From assembly GCA_907163345.1 (NCBI GenBank), contig CAJQUN010001306.1:1-64000 (forward strand): a stretch of 64,000 bases of DNA, in the 5' to 3' direction. This DNA comes from Haberlea rhodopensis (taxonomy: Eukaryota > Streptophyta > Magnoliopsida > Lamiales > Gesneriaceae). A program made the translations under genes and the position numbers. Below, one piece after another: positions 9,828-20,171 of this stretch. The notes under the pieces are model-generated. The model was not told where the DNA came from. It searched no databases and saw only the letters and a program-made list of their open reading frames with translations. Every line of letters starts with the position of its first letter. Position 1 is the first letter of the stretch.

Positions 9828-10322
9828 TTAGGACAAGTGCCCAGGTTTGAGACAGTTGAAGCATACTCGCTCTTCTTCTTCTGAATTTCCTTTGGAGCTT
9901 TGCCTTCGAGGATATGATTGATAAGGTCTCTGGTTCTTCTTCATGAATTTTCCAAATTTCTTTACGAACATTGCCATCGCATCGTTACACATCTTTTCTG
10001 GAGTCATTTCAGTAGGAGTAGGCAGAGACTCAGATGCAGTGAGAGCTTTTGTTGGTTGACTTGTACTTGGTTCATCTTCAACCCGAATGCCTAATTCGAA
10101 TTCATAGGCTTTTAAATCAGCAAACAGATCATGTAGATCTATCTTGTTGATATCCTTCGATTCTCTCATAGCAATGGTCTTGACATCCCATTCTCTTGGT
10201 AGACCTCTCATCACTTTGAGAGTGACTTCTCTGTTGGGTAACTCCTTACCCAGACTGCTTAGCTCATTTATTATTCCAGTCACTCTTTCATCATACTCGT
10301 TGAGAGTTTCTCCATTTATCAT
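9828..10322 (-). pseudogene. gag: Gag middle part with a broken CCHC knuckle (A)
   Basis: It continues the UBN2 gag with NEYDERVTGIINELSSLG and the conserved VMRGLPREWD segment, then a basic linker. The zinc knuckle begins CFNCLKPGH, but a stop follows two residues later. The next cysteine and basic residues (C-P-K-P-K-K) appear in another frame just downstream, so a small deletion between the His and last Cys of the knuckle broke both the frame and the metal site. In relatives the knuckle binds genomic RNA. Confidence 0.85.
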
Positions 10323-10732
10323 TTTGATATGCTCAAACTTTGTAAAGCCACAGTAAGCTTGTTCTCCTTGGTTTGATCATTTCCTTCACAGAGTTGAGCA
10401 ATCTTTTCCCAGATCTCTTTGGCTGTTGGGCACATTTTGATTTTGTTGAACATATTTTTGTCCAAAGTTTTGAACAAAATGTCTTTAGCCACGTTGTCTA
10501 GGTTTGCCTTTTTTTTGTCTTCATTTGACCATTGAGATCTTTCCTTTTCTACCATTTGTGGATCACCACTTGTGATAGAGGCAGCTGTATTGATTTTCAT
10601 GATCTTCAATGGTCCCTCGGTGATCACATACCACATATCATCATCTTGAGCACTTAGATGTGCTTGCATACGGATTCTCCAGTCATCATATTCGTCTTTC
10701 TTGAACATTGGAATCTTGCTGAATGAGGCCAT
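10319..10732 (-). pseudogene. gag: Gag N-terminal part (UBN2/DUF4219 type) of A
   Basis: This 137-residue frame starts MASFSKIPMFKKDEYDDW and has the usual copia gag layout: an N-terminal W-containing segment, then a helical UBN2-like domain ending in TAKEIWEKIAQLCEGN, a very common plant copia gag motif. It is the first frame after the PBS, so its ATG is the likely start of the polyprotein. It forms the particle core in intact relatives. A frameshift at about 10320 ends it, and the following frame (9828-10322) continues the same domain with a short overlap. Confidence 0.85.
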
Positions 10733-10776
10733 CAGTTTTTGGTAAATAGTAGTTTCTCAAGATTGAGAAGACCTAA

Positions 10777-10788
10777 GCTCTGATACCA
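10777..10788 (-). promoter_or_regulatory. Primer binding site of A (tRNA-iMet)
   Basis: The minus strand reads TGGTATCAGAGC two bases inside the 5' LTR. This is the standard plant initiator-Met-tRNA complement used to prime minus-strand DNA synthesis. Confidence 0.92.
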
Positions 10789-11390
10789 CTTGTTAGGATC
10801 GGGGTAGTGTTTAGAAGGGGGGGGGGGGTTGAATAAACACTAGATATAATTTCGATTTCTTTTCTGGTTAACTGTAAACTGTTAAGTGTTACAGTTGCTT
10901 CTCAATAACAGGCAAGTCAGTAGACACTTATTATAGTGCGGAAGACGTCTACAAAACTTGTGAGGAATAAAACTGAAGTAATAAAGCAATAAACGAATAA
11001 TACGAGAGTTGTTTCTGGAAGTTCGAAGCACAACGCTTCTACGTCTCCCCTTCTTCCTTTGCAGGAAGGATTCACTAGAAGACTTGGTTTACACTTTACA
11101 GTATACAACCTCCTTAGGCACTAACACACTTGGCCTAAACTCCTAGCAATCACACTCTTCTTATCTTTTGGATACAAGTGATTTTACAACACTCTCTACA
11201 GAATAAAACTTTCTAGCTTTGAGAGTTTCTAAGCAGCAGACTTCAATTGAAAATAATCTGTCACAGATTCAGTTTTGCGGTTTGTCTGCTCTTTGCTGAA
11301 CGTTTGAAATATCAGTTGTATAGCTTTCTTGCTTTGAAGTATTTCTCTTAGTTTGAAAGTTGCTCAGCTCCTCTTCATTCTCTGTTTGGA

Positions 11391-11402
11391 CGTATTTATA
11401 GG
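11391..11402 (-). promoter_or_regulatory. TATA box of the 5' LTR of A
   Basis: On the minus strand it reads cctataaatacg. It lies between the U3 tandem array and the R-U5 part, where the element's start of transcription is expected. Confidence 0.65.
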
Positions 11403-11684
11403 TTTTGTTGTCCAACGGTAGCCTTTTTGTATATGGAATGGATTAGCTTTCCAAATACCTGTTGTCTTCTTTCCTATTTTGGAAAACAACGGCTCTTTTC
11501 ACTCCGGTAATGGTGGCGGAGATATAGCAGGGTGCGCCGCTCTGTTGTACCTTTGTCAGAGAATGTTGTACTTACTTTGTCTTGTTGCTTAGACTTCTGC
11601 TGGTTTCTTTGTTCAACTGGTCGTTCATCCTCTTAAGACCAGTTGATGTCCTTGTTCAGTGAGAGACTTTGCAGTTGATAGATA

Positions 11685-12090
11685 TCCAGTTTATGTCTTC
11701 ATCCGGTTGATGTCTTCATCCGGTTGATGTCTTTATCAGTTGATAACTTTATCCAGTTGATGTCTTCATCCGGTTGATGTCTTTATCCGGTTGATGACTT
11801 CAAACCAGTTGATGACTTCATCCGGTTAGTGTATTTATCAGTTGATAGCTTGTCCGGTTGGTATCTATCCAGTTGATGTCTTCATCCGGTTGATGACTAT
11901 CCAGTTGATGTCTTCATCCGGTTGATGACTTGGTGTCTATCCAGTTGATGTCTTGTCCGGTTGGTGTCTATCCAGTTGATGTCTTGTCCGGTTGGTGTCT
12001 ATCCAGTTGATGTCTTGTCCGGTTGGTGTCTATCCAGTTGATGTCTTCATCCGGTTGATGTCTATCCAGTTGATGTCTTTACCCGGTGAG
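11685..12090 (-). repeat. U3 minisatellite in the 5' LTR of A
   Basis: Same imperfect tandem array as at 901-1301, alternating cagttgatgtc and ccggttgatg/ccggttggtg. It sits upstream of the TATA box at 11391-11402 in the orientation of transcription, so it could act as a repeated enhancer module. Confidence 0.85.
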
Positions 12091-12201
12091 ACTTTAATAT
12101 CCGGTAGGTGTATTCACCCGGTAGGTCTTTAGCATCCGGTTGATCTTTAACATCCAGTAGGTGTTTGTAATCACCAAAACTTAGAAATCGTTTTCCCAAC
12201 A

Positions 12202-12726
12202 ATATATATATATTATATTATGATTCTTCTATATATGATTATATAATATATATATACATATTTATTAATCATAATCATAATATATATATATATACGTATT
12301 ATATAATCATAATAATAATATAATATATATATATAATAATATATTTATAATAATAATAATTATGTATAGTAATAGTCATAATAATAATAATATATATATA
12401 TACACACGTGTATATATATATATACATAAATAATAATAATAATAATAATAATTATTATTATTTCATATACATATATATGTATATATATGCACGTATATAT
12501 ATATATATATATGTAATAATACTAATATTATTATTATATTAATAATATATAATAGTAATATAATAATAATAATAATTATTATTATTACTACTACATAATG
12601 ATAATAATAATTATTATTATTACTATATAATAATATTAATAATATATTAATATATATATATATATATTATAGTCATATAATAATAAAATATGATGATAAT
12701 AATAATAATAATATATAAACAATACA
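12202..12726. repeat. Long AT-rich microsatellite block
   Basis: Runs of (TA)n, (ATA)n and (AAT)n alternate for over 500 bp with almost no G or C. It flanks the 5' LTR of A, whose apparent TSD (atata) is drawn from the same repeat. Confidence 0.95.
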
Positions 12727-12953
12727 AATATAATAATAAAGTTGTAGGAAATAAATTGTAGTTTTTGGCGGGAATTTCAAATTTTGAGATAGTAATAAAA
12801 AGGCGGGAAGGGGTATTTATGTCATTTTGTTGCAAAGTGGGATTAGAACGTGATAAATATGATGGGATAATTTTTTTAAAAAAAACAAAACAAACATTGG
12901 ATGATCTTAGTAATCCCAGGATTATTAATATTATCATGAACCCCAAACGGTGC
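12727..12953. other. Short unique stretch
   Basis: A/T-rich sequence with ggcgggaatttcaaatttt and aaaggcgggaagg. No gene or known repeat is recognised. It ends where LTR sequence of family B begins in mid-LTR, at the word cttagtgtac. Confidence 0.4.
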
Positions 12954-14056
12954 CTTAGTGTACATGTTTAGATGATTGAAAAGTGGATTGTTTGAAGGAA
13001 GTCAATTGTGCAAGGCATCGGGCAGATCGCCCCAGGCGATGGCAGCCAATAGGTACATCGCCACGCACGTCGACTGAAGTGACGCCGAGGACCGCGCGCA
13101 TGGGAAGAACGTCTGAGGCGATGGGAAGAACGTCTGAGGCGATGCAGAGTTTGCTTGAGGCGATGAAGTGATCGTTTGGGGCGATGAATATTTCTGAGCA
13201 ACCGAAGCTACGGCATTGACTTTTGGTAACGAACGCCTGAGGCGATCAGTGGAGATTTTGACCGTTGGTGCGTGGCGATGGAGATCGCCCAAGGCGATGG
13301 CTGAGGCGATGCAGGAGTGATTCAAGCCTTAAGTGTAGCAACAGCTAGTAGGAGCCTTGGGGGCCTTCTACACTATAAATATGGATGTTTTGGAGCATTT
13401 TGAAGACAAGAAACAGGTCTATAAACTACAAGAAAGCTTTGCTCATTCAAATTTATTCTAGCATTGCAAACTTCATACATTTGTGTTGTATTGGAGTTTG
13501 TAATTTATTTCTTGTGTGAAGAGCTTGTGTTCTTCATGTCGTTATACCTTTAAGGTGTTATTTGATTTATTGTAAGGTCCTCCAACACCGACGCAAGTTG
13601 GAAATTGTATAAGTCATCAACAAGTGAAGTTGGTGCAAGTGTGTGGCTATCCTTGGAGCCCTTAAGGCCAAGAAGACTCGTGAAGAGTGTGGATAACTCG
13701 GGAAGAGTTTTGTGTGGCTATCCTTGGAGCCCTTAAGGCCAAGAAGACTCGTGAAGAGTGTGTTGTTGCTAACTTGGAGACCTTAAAGCCAAGATCAAAG
13801 TTATTCTAGTGGAACCTCGGTTGGAAGTTATCTAGCCGGGAAGAGGAGACGTAGGCGATTCATCGCCGAACTTCTATAACAAATATGTGTCATTTACGGC
13901 TTTATTTAATTTACGTATTTATTATTTCTTCATATTGTTTATTTGTTGACTGGCATCAAGTCTTCCGCAGCACAAACACGACTTTTTGCAAATTCATTTT
14001 AAAACGCTAAAGTAGCCAAGGAACCTCATTCACCCCCTCCCTCTTTGGTTTTAACA
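12954..14056 (+). repeat. 5' LTR of TR-GAG 1 (5'-truncated)
   Basis: It aligns with 16658 onward of the 3' LTR. It contains an array of GCCTGAGGCGAT half-palindromes (about 13026-13310), a TATA box at 13373, a duplicated block of about 68 bp in R-U5 (ggctatccttggagccc..., 13655 and 13713) and ends ...TTAACA directly before the PBS. Confidence 0.87.
13373..13381 (+). promoter_or_regulatory. TATA box of TR-GAG 1 5' LTR
   Basis: ctataaata, about 60 bp after the last palindrome of the U3 array; the same word is at 17097 in the 3' LTR and at 39219 in TR-GAG 2. Confidence 0.65.
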
Positions 14057-14058
14057 AG

Positions 14059-14070
14059 TGGTATCAGAGC
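14059..14070 (+). promoter_or_regulatory. Primer binding site of TR-GAG 1
   Basis: TGGTATCAGAGC two bases after the LTR end, complementary to initiator tRNA-Met, identical to the PBS of element A and of gypsy D. Confidence 0.9.
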
Positions 14071-14105
14071 CATTTGATTTTTGTTTTAAATCAAAAAAAA
14101 TTTCT

Positions 14106-15170
14106 ATGCCTAATCTAGCAAATGAGTTTGCTCAAGGTCAATCGACGAATCGACATCCGCTCTTCACGGGAGATAACTACGGATATTGGAAGAATAGAAT
14201 TTCTCTATACATCCAATCCGTAGATTATGACCTTTGGAAGATTATTGTAAAAGGTCCACACATTCCTTTAAATGAAGTTGGTGGAATGAGTATTCCCAAA
14301 GAAATGGACGATTTTACAAGAGCGGATATGATTTTAATTTCTCAAAATGCTAAAGCTATTAACATTTTGCATTGTGCTTTAGATATGAAAGAATACAACC
14401 GGATCTCGATGTGCTCAACCGCAAAGGAAATTTGGGACAAATTGCAAATTTGTCATGAGGGCACAAACCAAGCGAAGGAGACAAAGATTGATCTATTGCA
14501 ACTCAAATATGAAACCTTTGATATGGAGTCCTGAGAAAACATTGATTCAATGTTTAGAAGGCTCACTCAAATCATCAATGAGCTTGCCCAAATTGGAGAG
14601 AAGTATCCTCCAAAGCAAATATGGAGAAGAGCATTAAGAGCCTTGCCAAAGGAATGGGATGCAAAGAGGACGGCTATCATTGAATCCAACAAAGGAGATA
14701 GTGCGTCATATGATCTTGATGAACTCCATGGAACATTGGTGACCCATGAGCTTGAAGTGTCAACCTGGAAGGGATTAAAGGAGGAAGATAGTTCCATAAG
14801 AAAGGGGATAGTTTTGGTCGGGAGGAAAGAAAAATCTGATGATGAAGATGATGAAGAGATGATCTTGTTCACTAGAAAGTTCAAGAAATTCTGCAACAAA
14901 TACAACAAGCCAAAGACCTCTGGTGCCACCAAACATTATTCAAAACAAGAGGTAACATGTTATAATTGTCAATATAAAGGTCATTATGCTAATGAATGTC
15001 CTAGAAAGAAGAATGAGGATAAAGGGAAGAAGAAAACTCTAATGGCCACATGGAGTGATGTGACTCCGATGAAGAAGAAGCTGCAAACCTTTGTCTCATG
15101 GCCAAAGATGACGCAAATGATGAAGAAGAGGAAAGCGACGATAAGGTACCATCTTTTGATGAATTGTTAG
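14106..15170 (+). pseudogene. gag: Gag of TR-GAG 1, UBN2 domain and first CCHC knuckle
   Basis: The ATG at 14106 is chosen because copies 2 and 3 share the opening ANLANEFA/ANLANEYA. The frame holds the UBN2 gag (LFTGDNYGYWKNRISLYIQS, TAKEIWDKLQICHEGTNQ) and the RALRALPKEWDAKRT block, an acidic stretch, then a CCHC knuckle CYNCQYKGHYANECP. One in-frame stop (TGA at 14532-14534, where the other copies have GGA) interrupts it. A two-base deletion near 15059, relative to copy 3, shifts it out of frame before the acidic tail. The domain belongs to Ty1/copia Gag. Confidence 0.88.
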
Positions 15171-15280
15171 AAACGTATAATGAGCTTATTGATGTTCTTG
15201 GCAAAACCAAGATGAGTAACAAATTGCTCAAGCTTGAGTTAGCCAAGAGAGATGAAGAAAATAGTATATTGAAAAATTAA
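15098..15280 (+). pseudogene. gag: Gag acidic and helical tail of TR-GAG 1
   Basis: The frame restored downstream of the deletion gives MAKDDANDEEEESDD, then SFDELLETYNELIDVLGKT and KLLKLELAKRDEE, a helical Leu-rich segment likely to coil. Copy 3 has the same words. It ends at a stop near 15280 where the downstream frame differs. Confidence 0.75.
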
Positions 15281-15330
15281 TTAAATTCTTTGAAGAAATC
15301 TTTTTGCAAGTTTAGTGAAGTAGTTTAAAA

Positions 15331-15726
15331 TTGGAAGAATTGCTTGACTTGCAACGATATAGCGTCGATAAAGCCGGACTAGGCTTTTCTAGCAAATCAA
15401 ATTTTTTTTCAAACTTGTTGCCTAAAGCTAAGCATAATTCCCCTACTTGCACTTATTGTTGTAAAGATTGTCGTACAAAGAATAAATGTAGATTTGCTAA
15501 AAACCAATACCAACCTAACAAGAGGTGGAAATGGATTCCAAAGGCATCGATGAAAACTAGCACGCAAGGACCCAAAAATCAAATAGGTACCAAAGAATCC
15601 CAAATCAGAAATTTGTTTTGTACGAACAACAAATGGATGGAGGATGAAGACACTAGCACCTCAATGGAGGAAATCATCTTATGCACTACAATAGAAGAAG
15701 CGCGAGGTAAAGGACCGATGATATGA
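15331..15726 (+). pseudogene. Second knuckle and W-I-P-K tail of TR-GAG 1
   Basis: It contains LQRYSVDKAGLGFSSKSNFF and a degenerate second knuckle CTYCCKDCRTKNKC, which lacks the His and Gly seen in copy 2 (CNYCCKNGHPKNKC). Next comes KRWKWIPKAS, a type of block that in full copia elements stands just before the protease. All three copies end here at TIEEARG-GPM, and pol is missing downstream. The ORF end therefore marks the gag-pol boundary where the internal deletion of family B began. Confidence 0.78.
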
Positions 15727-16539
15727 ATTCATTCTTATCATCCAAGGTAAATTTATTTTGAATTATAATTGTGCATTTAAAAAGAGCAATTCAAAATTTC
15801 ATTGGCACAAATTAATTGTGACCAATAAATAATGAAGCTCAATATTCATTGATAGTAAAATGCTTTTCCCCTTAGCATATGGATATCTAAACTGCTTTAA
15901 TGCATTATTTATGCTTATCTAATCATGGTAAATATCTTGATGCCATGAATTCATTTTGAATTTGAAATGTGCAATTATGTGATTAAGCATGGTATAATTG
16001 TTTGGATGCTCAATCTTGGATCATAGTAAAATGGATATGACGCTATTATGACCTTAATGATTTTATTATCATTAACTTATCAAATGATGCTTTGAGAATT
16101 TTAATGTCTATTGGGCATGAGTGCATGAACTCTTAGTATAACATATGCACACTTTGCACATCTAGAATTCATTGTTGATTGCCTTAAAAACACATATTTG
16201 TTTTTCCTCTCAATGATTTAATCTTATGCTTGTTATGGCTATTACATGCTTGATGAGGAACATGTGTAAATTGTTAGACTATGGATATATGTCAACATAT
16301 ACTTGTGCTATGAATATTTGAATTTTGTGCTTTTTGATTATCACAAAAATGGAGAGAATTTTGTGATAAACTTGAAGCTTAATAAATGCATGATTTGAGG
16401 GGGAGAGCTTAATACATGCATGGTTTGAGGGGGAGAGTTTTTGTATCATGCTTTACTTGTATGTGCTATGAAATTGTTAAGGGGGAGTCTTGTTTACTCA
16501 CATTTCATGCATATTACATCTTCAAGTTTTGTGATCATC
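15727..16539 (+). other. Noncoding 3' interior of TR-GAG 1 with repeated PPT-like tracts
   Basis: No coding region. It holds three extra purine tracts, tgagggggagag at 16397 and 16427 and aagggggagt at 16479, ahead of the true PPT. Copies 2 and 3 have the same arrangement in a matching spacer. Confidence 0.7.
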
Positions 16540-16551
16540 AAAGGGGGAGAT
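16540..16551 (+). promoter_or_regulatory. Polypurine tract of TR-GAG 1
   Basis: AAAGGGGGAGAT immediately before the 3' LTR start TGTTGAGCC. Confidence 0.88.
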
Positions 16552-17672
16552 TGTTGAGCCTTAAACGCATTGTTGAGTTTAAAGCTTAATTTATCTCCGA
16601 ATTATTTATGAGTTTTGATGATCAACAAAACTTGTGTTTGTTATACTAATGAGTCTACTTAGTGTACAAGTTTAGATGATTGAAAGTAGATTGTTTGAAG
16701 GAAGTCAATTGTGCAAGTTATCGGGCAGATCGCCCCAGGCGATGGTAGCCAAGAGGTACATCGCCACGCATGTCGACTGAAGCGACGCCGAGGACCACAT
16801 GTATGGCAAGATCGCCTGAGGCGATGGGGAGAACGCCTGAGGCGATGCAGAGTTCGCTTGAGGCGATGAAGTGATCGTTTGAGACGATGAATATTTCTGA
16901 GCAACCGAAGCTACGGCATTGATTTTTGGTAACTATCGCCTGAGGTGATCGGGACATCGCCTGAGGAGATCAGTGAAGATTTTGACCATTGGTGTGCGGC
17001 GATGGAGATCGCCCGATGCGATGGCTGAGGCGATGCAGGAGTGATTCAAGCCTTCAGTGTAGCAACAACTAGTAGGAGCCTTGGGGGCCTTCTACACTAT
17101 AAATATGGATGTTTTGGAGCATTTTGAAGACATAAACAAGTCTATAAACTACAAGAAGCTTTGTTCATTCAAATTTATTCTAGCATTGCAAACTTCATGC
17201 ATTTGTGTTGTATTGGAGTTTGTAATTTATTTCTTGTGTGAAGATCTTGTGTTCTTCATGTCGTTACACCGTGAAGGTGTTATTTGATTTATTGTAAGGT
17301 CCTCGAACACCGACGCAAGTTAGAAATTGTATAAGCCATCAACAAGTGAAGTTGGTGCAAGTGTGTGGCTATCCTTGGAGCCCTTAAGGCCAAGAAGACT
17401 CGTGAAGAGTGTGTTGTGGCTAACTTAGAGCCCTTAAGGCCAAGATCAAAGTTATTCTAGTGGAACCTCGGTTGGAAGTTATCTAGCCGGGAATAGGAGA
17501 AGTAAGCGATTCATCGCCGAACTTCTATAACAAATATTTGTGTCATTTACCGCTTTATTTAATTTACGCATTTATTTATTTCTTCATATTGTTTATATGT
17601 CGATTGACATCAAGTCTTCCGCAGCGCAAACTCGACTTCTTACAAATTCTTTTTAAAACGCTAAAGTAGCCA
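16552..17672 (+). repeat. 3' LTR of TR-GAG 1 (3'-truncated)
   Basis: It begins TGTTGAGCCTTAAACGC and runs through the palindrome array (16730-17038), TATA box (17097-17105) and R-U5, but breaks off at agtagcca; complete copies continue for about 45 bp to ...CCAACA. The break joins a family C LTR fragment that is itself truncated. Confidence 0.87.
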
Positions 17673-19077
17673 CCAATGCAATCCCCTACAATTCTCGATT
17701 GAATATTCAAATATTTCTAAGGTGACGAGTTCTCCCAATTTATCTAATACACTCTCTCGAGCTATATTAAACCTAACACCGAATTGCAGTAAGTAACTCT
17801 CGTTCACTTATTTAACAAATTCAATGTTGCATAAGATCCATGAAAACTCCTAGCTTTCAATTACTAGAATCTATGGCTATCACGCATGTATTTGACGTCA
17901 TCTCTCGATCTCGGTCTTAAATCCATGGTATGAATTATCAATTCCGTATCATAAAATCATCTCTCGATCTCAATTACGATACTAACATCATTCAAAGGTG
18001 ATCAATCCTCTAAAAGCATGAAGAACATAAAACATACGCAAAGAACTATAAGAATTCAATCATTAAATCATCAAATCGAAGGTTCATAACAAAGGTTTTG
18101 CCTAGCCTCGATAAATAAAATCAGTTCCTCATCATAAATCAAAACACAACAAAACTAAGAATTAAAGTAAGAATAAACTCCCAGCGTCGACTCCGGTTGT
18201 AGATCCTCGCTCCTTCTCTTGCTTCCTTCTCGATCGTCGCTTTAATGGCCTTGTTGGAGATGTTCCAAAATCATAGGGTAAAGGTTGAAGGTTAGGATGA
18301 ATGGAGAAAGGTGCTGGACGTTGGGAATAAAAGGTGAAGAGGTTTCTGGACGTGAGGTTTTTGGTGAGTGGAAGAATGATGGAGGTATTGTTGTATGAGA
18401 GGGTGAAGGAAAGAGATGGGCTGAGATGGTGGCTGTATGTGAGTGTTCTAGGGTTAAAATCTGATGATTTTGGTTGTAAAAATCGTTTTTAATATGTAGG
18501 GGAAGGGAATCAAGGACTTCCTTGTTGGAAACAAACTCTATAAGGAAGGTATTTTATGAAAACACATCGTCCCGATCGATCCGAAAAAGTGGCCGATCGA
18601 TCGAGCCTTCCAGTAAGAATTTCGCTCAGTTTTCAGCCTTTCTCGATCGATCGAAATGGTTTCTCGATCGATCGCCCTTCACAGTAAGTTTCTTCGCCTT
18701 TTTCAGCTTCTGGCGAGTTTCGTATGTTGGCCGTAACTTTCTCATACGAACTCCGAATTTGATGAATCAGCTGTCCACGTGAAGATAAGAGAATGTTCTA
18801 CAAATTTTATATGTACCACATTTCCAAAACATGGCTCGAACATATAGTAATTTGAGGAGAAATGAGCAACATGTGTCTTGGATTCTGGTTTCTTCCTCTT
18901 TTCTTCAACTTAATTCATTTTTTCATCATTTTAGCTTGATTTCTTCCCCTTTTATGAATTTCAACATTGATTCCTGAAATAGAGAAATATATACCATAAA
19001 CCATAAAATTATCCAAGAATCAACACGAAAACATATACATATCATAGCATAAAAACGCGTAATATTCAACCCTATCA
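17673..19077 (-). repeat. Family C LTR fragment (copy 1)
   Basis: It is the reverse complement of the solo LTR at 25759-27272: the right end ctatca corresponds to TGATAGGGTTGAATATTACG, and both contain gaaggaagcaag, the ctctcgatctc words and the gatcgatcg array (here 18572-18676). It lacks about 280 bp of the LTR 3' end. It is flanked by aaagt on the right; no partner TSD is visible. Confidence 0.8.
18572..18676 (-). repeat. CGATCGATCG palindrome cluster in LTR C copy 1
   Basis: At least four copies of the self-complementary core cgatcgatcg at spacings of roughly 25-40 bp, one of them imperfect (cgatcgatcc). It corresponds to 25953-26203 in the solo LTR. Confidence 0.8.
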
Positions 19078-19738
19078 AAAGTCGACCTAAAACCAAGAAT
19101 TGCTTTAATCTGGTATTTCAATAATTTTGCTTTTAAATTTCTTTGTAATATTTGATTCTAAAAACCCCATTTTTTCTTTAATTGTTTTTTAGTTCTTTAA
19201 CATAATAGACAAATCTCCTTGTGAGATCGATGCCTACTCATACTACTATATATTTTTATCACTCCAGATATTGAGTGGGGTTAATTTGGGCATACACGAC
19301 AAGCGCACACCAAATATCCCTATTTATACCAAGGTGATATCACCTGGTTTGATGTTTGGACAAGTTCTACCATCCCAGACTTCTGGCATAGCTAACGGTT
19401 TCAATCATAACTGATCGCTCAGTGCTCAAAACGACGTGCTACAAGATTAGTTGGATAGTCAATACAAAATACCAAAACTCATATTTCAGACCAGCAGATT
19501 ATATTCATAAGAGAAAAAGGGTCTGGAACTTATCAGTTGAGTCGAATGTTACTGCATCCAGCGAAGTTGGAGAAGCTCTGGAAATTTGGTTATATCTCAC
19601 ATCTTACTTATTGGAATGGATCGATTCAGCATGCGTTGGAAAGCTAAGATAAAGATCTGCAACTGATCTTCAAAAGTCCAAGTCTGAATCGAACCCTGAG
19701 ATGATGAAACATTGCATGTAATTCATGACTTATGCTGC

Positions 19739-19739
<1 letters not shown>
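19078..19739. other. Unassigned region
   Basis: No gene or repeat is recognised with confidence. There is a palindrome ggtgatatcacc near 19332. It may be the remaining 5' interior of the copia element that follows, but no gag motif is readable. Confidence 0.3.

Positions 19740-19780
<41 letters not shown>
19740..19780. repeat. (AAT)n microsatellite
   Basis: About 13 uninterrupted TAA/AAT units immediately before the integrase relic. Confidence 0.95.
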
Positions 19781-19781
<1 letters not shown>

Positions 19782-19783
19782 GT

Positions 19784-20165
19784 TCACGGGAATATTTATC
19801 GATGATCACTCTCGGAATGTATGTGTTCACTTTCTAAAGCAAAAGTTCGAAGTATTTGATACTTTCAACATATGGAAGCTATTGTTGAAAATGAGACAAG
19901 TCTTAAGATCAAATGTCTCAGAGCAGACAATGGTGGGGAATACAACGACATCAGATTCAAGAAATTCTACTTTGAACATGGGATCTGACTGGAGAGAACC
20001 TTGCCAAGTACGCCTAAACACAATGATGTAGATGAGCGTATGAATCGAACGTTGACTGAAAGAGCCCAAAGTATGCTTATACAGTCAGGTCTACCAAAGC
20101 AGTTCTGGGCATAAGCAATCAACACAGCATCTTACTTGATCAACCGAGGGCCATAGGTTCCATTA
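19784..20165 (+). pseudogene. Integrase core relic
   Basis: In shifting frames one reads the IDDHSR block, KQKFEVFDTF, then an RADNGGEY-type block (agagcagacaatggtggggaatac near 19920) and the E-containing block before KQFWA. Several stops and frameshifts are present (for example tgggcataa at 20106-20114). Confidence 0.72.
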
Positions 20166-20171
20166 GAGCAC

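Larger units (their letters stand above)
7..12201 (-). mobile_element. Full-length Sirevirus-like Ty1/copia retrotransposon (family A)
   Basis: Two near-identical LTRs, both TG...CA on each strand, enclose a minus-strand interior in copia order: gag, protease, integrase, RT, RNase H. A PBS complementary to initiator tRNA-Met sits beside the right LTR (the element's 5' LTR) and a purine tract beside the left LTR. Both flanks read atata, compatible with a 5-bp TSD, although the site lies in a TA repeat and so carries little information. The LTR start on the element strand (TGTTGGGAA), repeated PPT-like tracts, a long gag tail and a large extra coding region after RNase H fit the Sirevirus group of copia elements. 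Several frameshifts and stops make it non-autonomous now. Confidence 0.93.
10791..12201 (-). repeat. 5' LTR of copia element A
   Basis: It is identified by near identity with 7-1416 and by the PBS immediately inside it. It should hold the promoter of the element, which reads toward lower coordinates. U3 lies at the high-coordinate side with the tandem array, followed by a TATA box and then R-U5. Confidence 0.94.
12954..17672 (+). mobile_element. TR-GAG copy 1 (family B, copia-type gag, no pol)
   Basis: Two family B LTRs flank a PBS, a broken gag and a PPT, with no protease, integrase, RT or RNase H between them. The 5' LTR lacks about its first 100 bp and the 3' LTR lacks about its last 45 bp (judged against complete copies in this window), so no TSD can be scored. 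The internal length is about 2.5 kb, the same as in copies 2 and 3, so absence of pol is the family state rather than a private deletion. Confidence 0.88.

Noticed and set aside
7..12201. TSD atata of element A as firm proof of borders
   Set aside because: The target is a TA microsatellite, so the match is expected by chance; borders rest on LTR identity, PBS and PPT instead.
13002..13325. 107-codon minus-strand frame over the palindrome array, and similar frames at 38785-39045 and 36103-36525
   Set aside because: They are repetitive Arg/Ser/His-rich translations of LTR palindromes, in noncoding U3.
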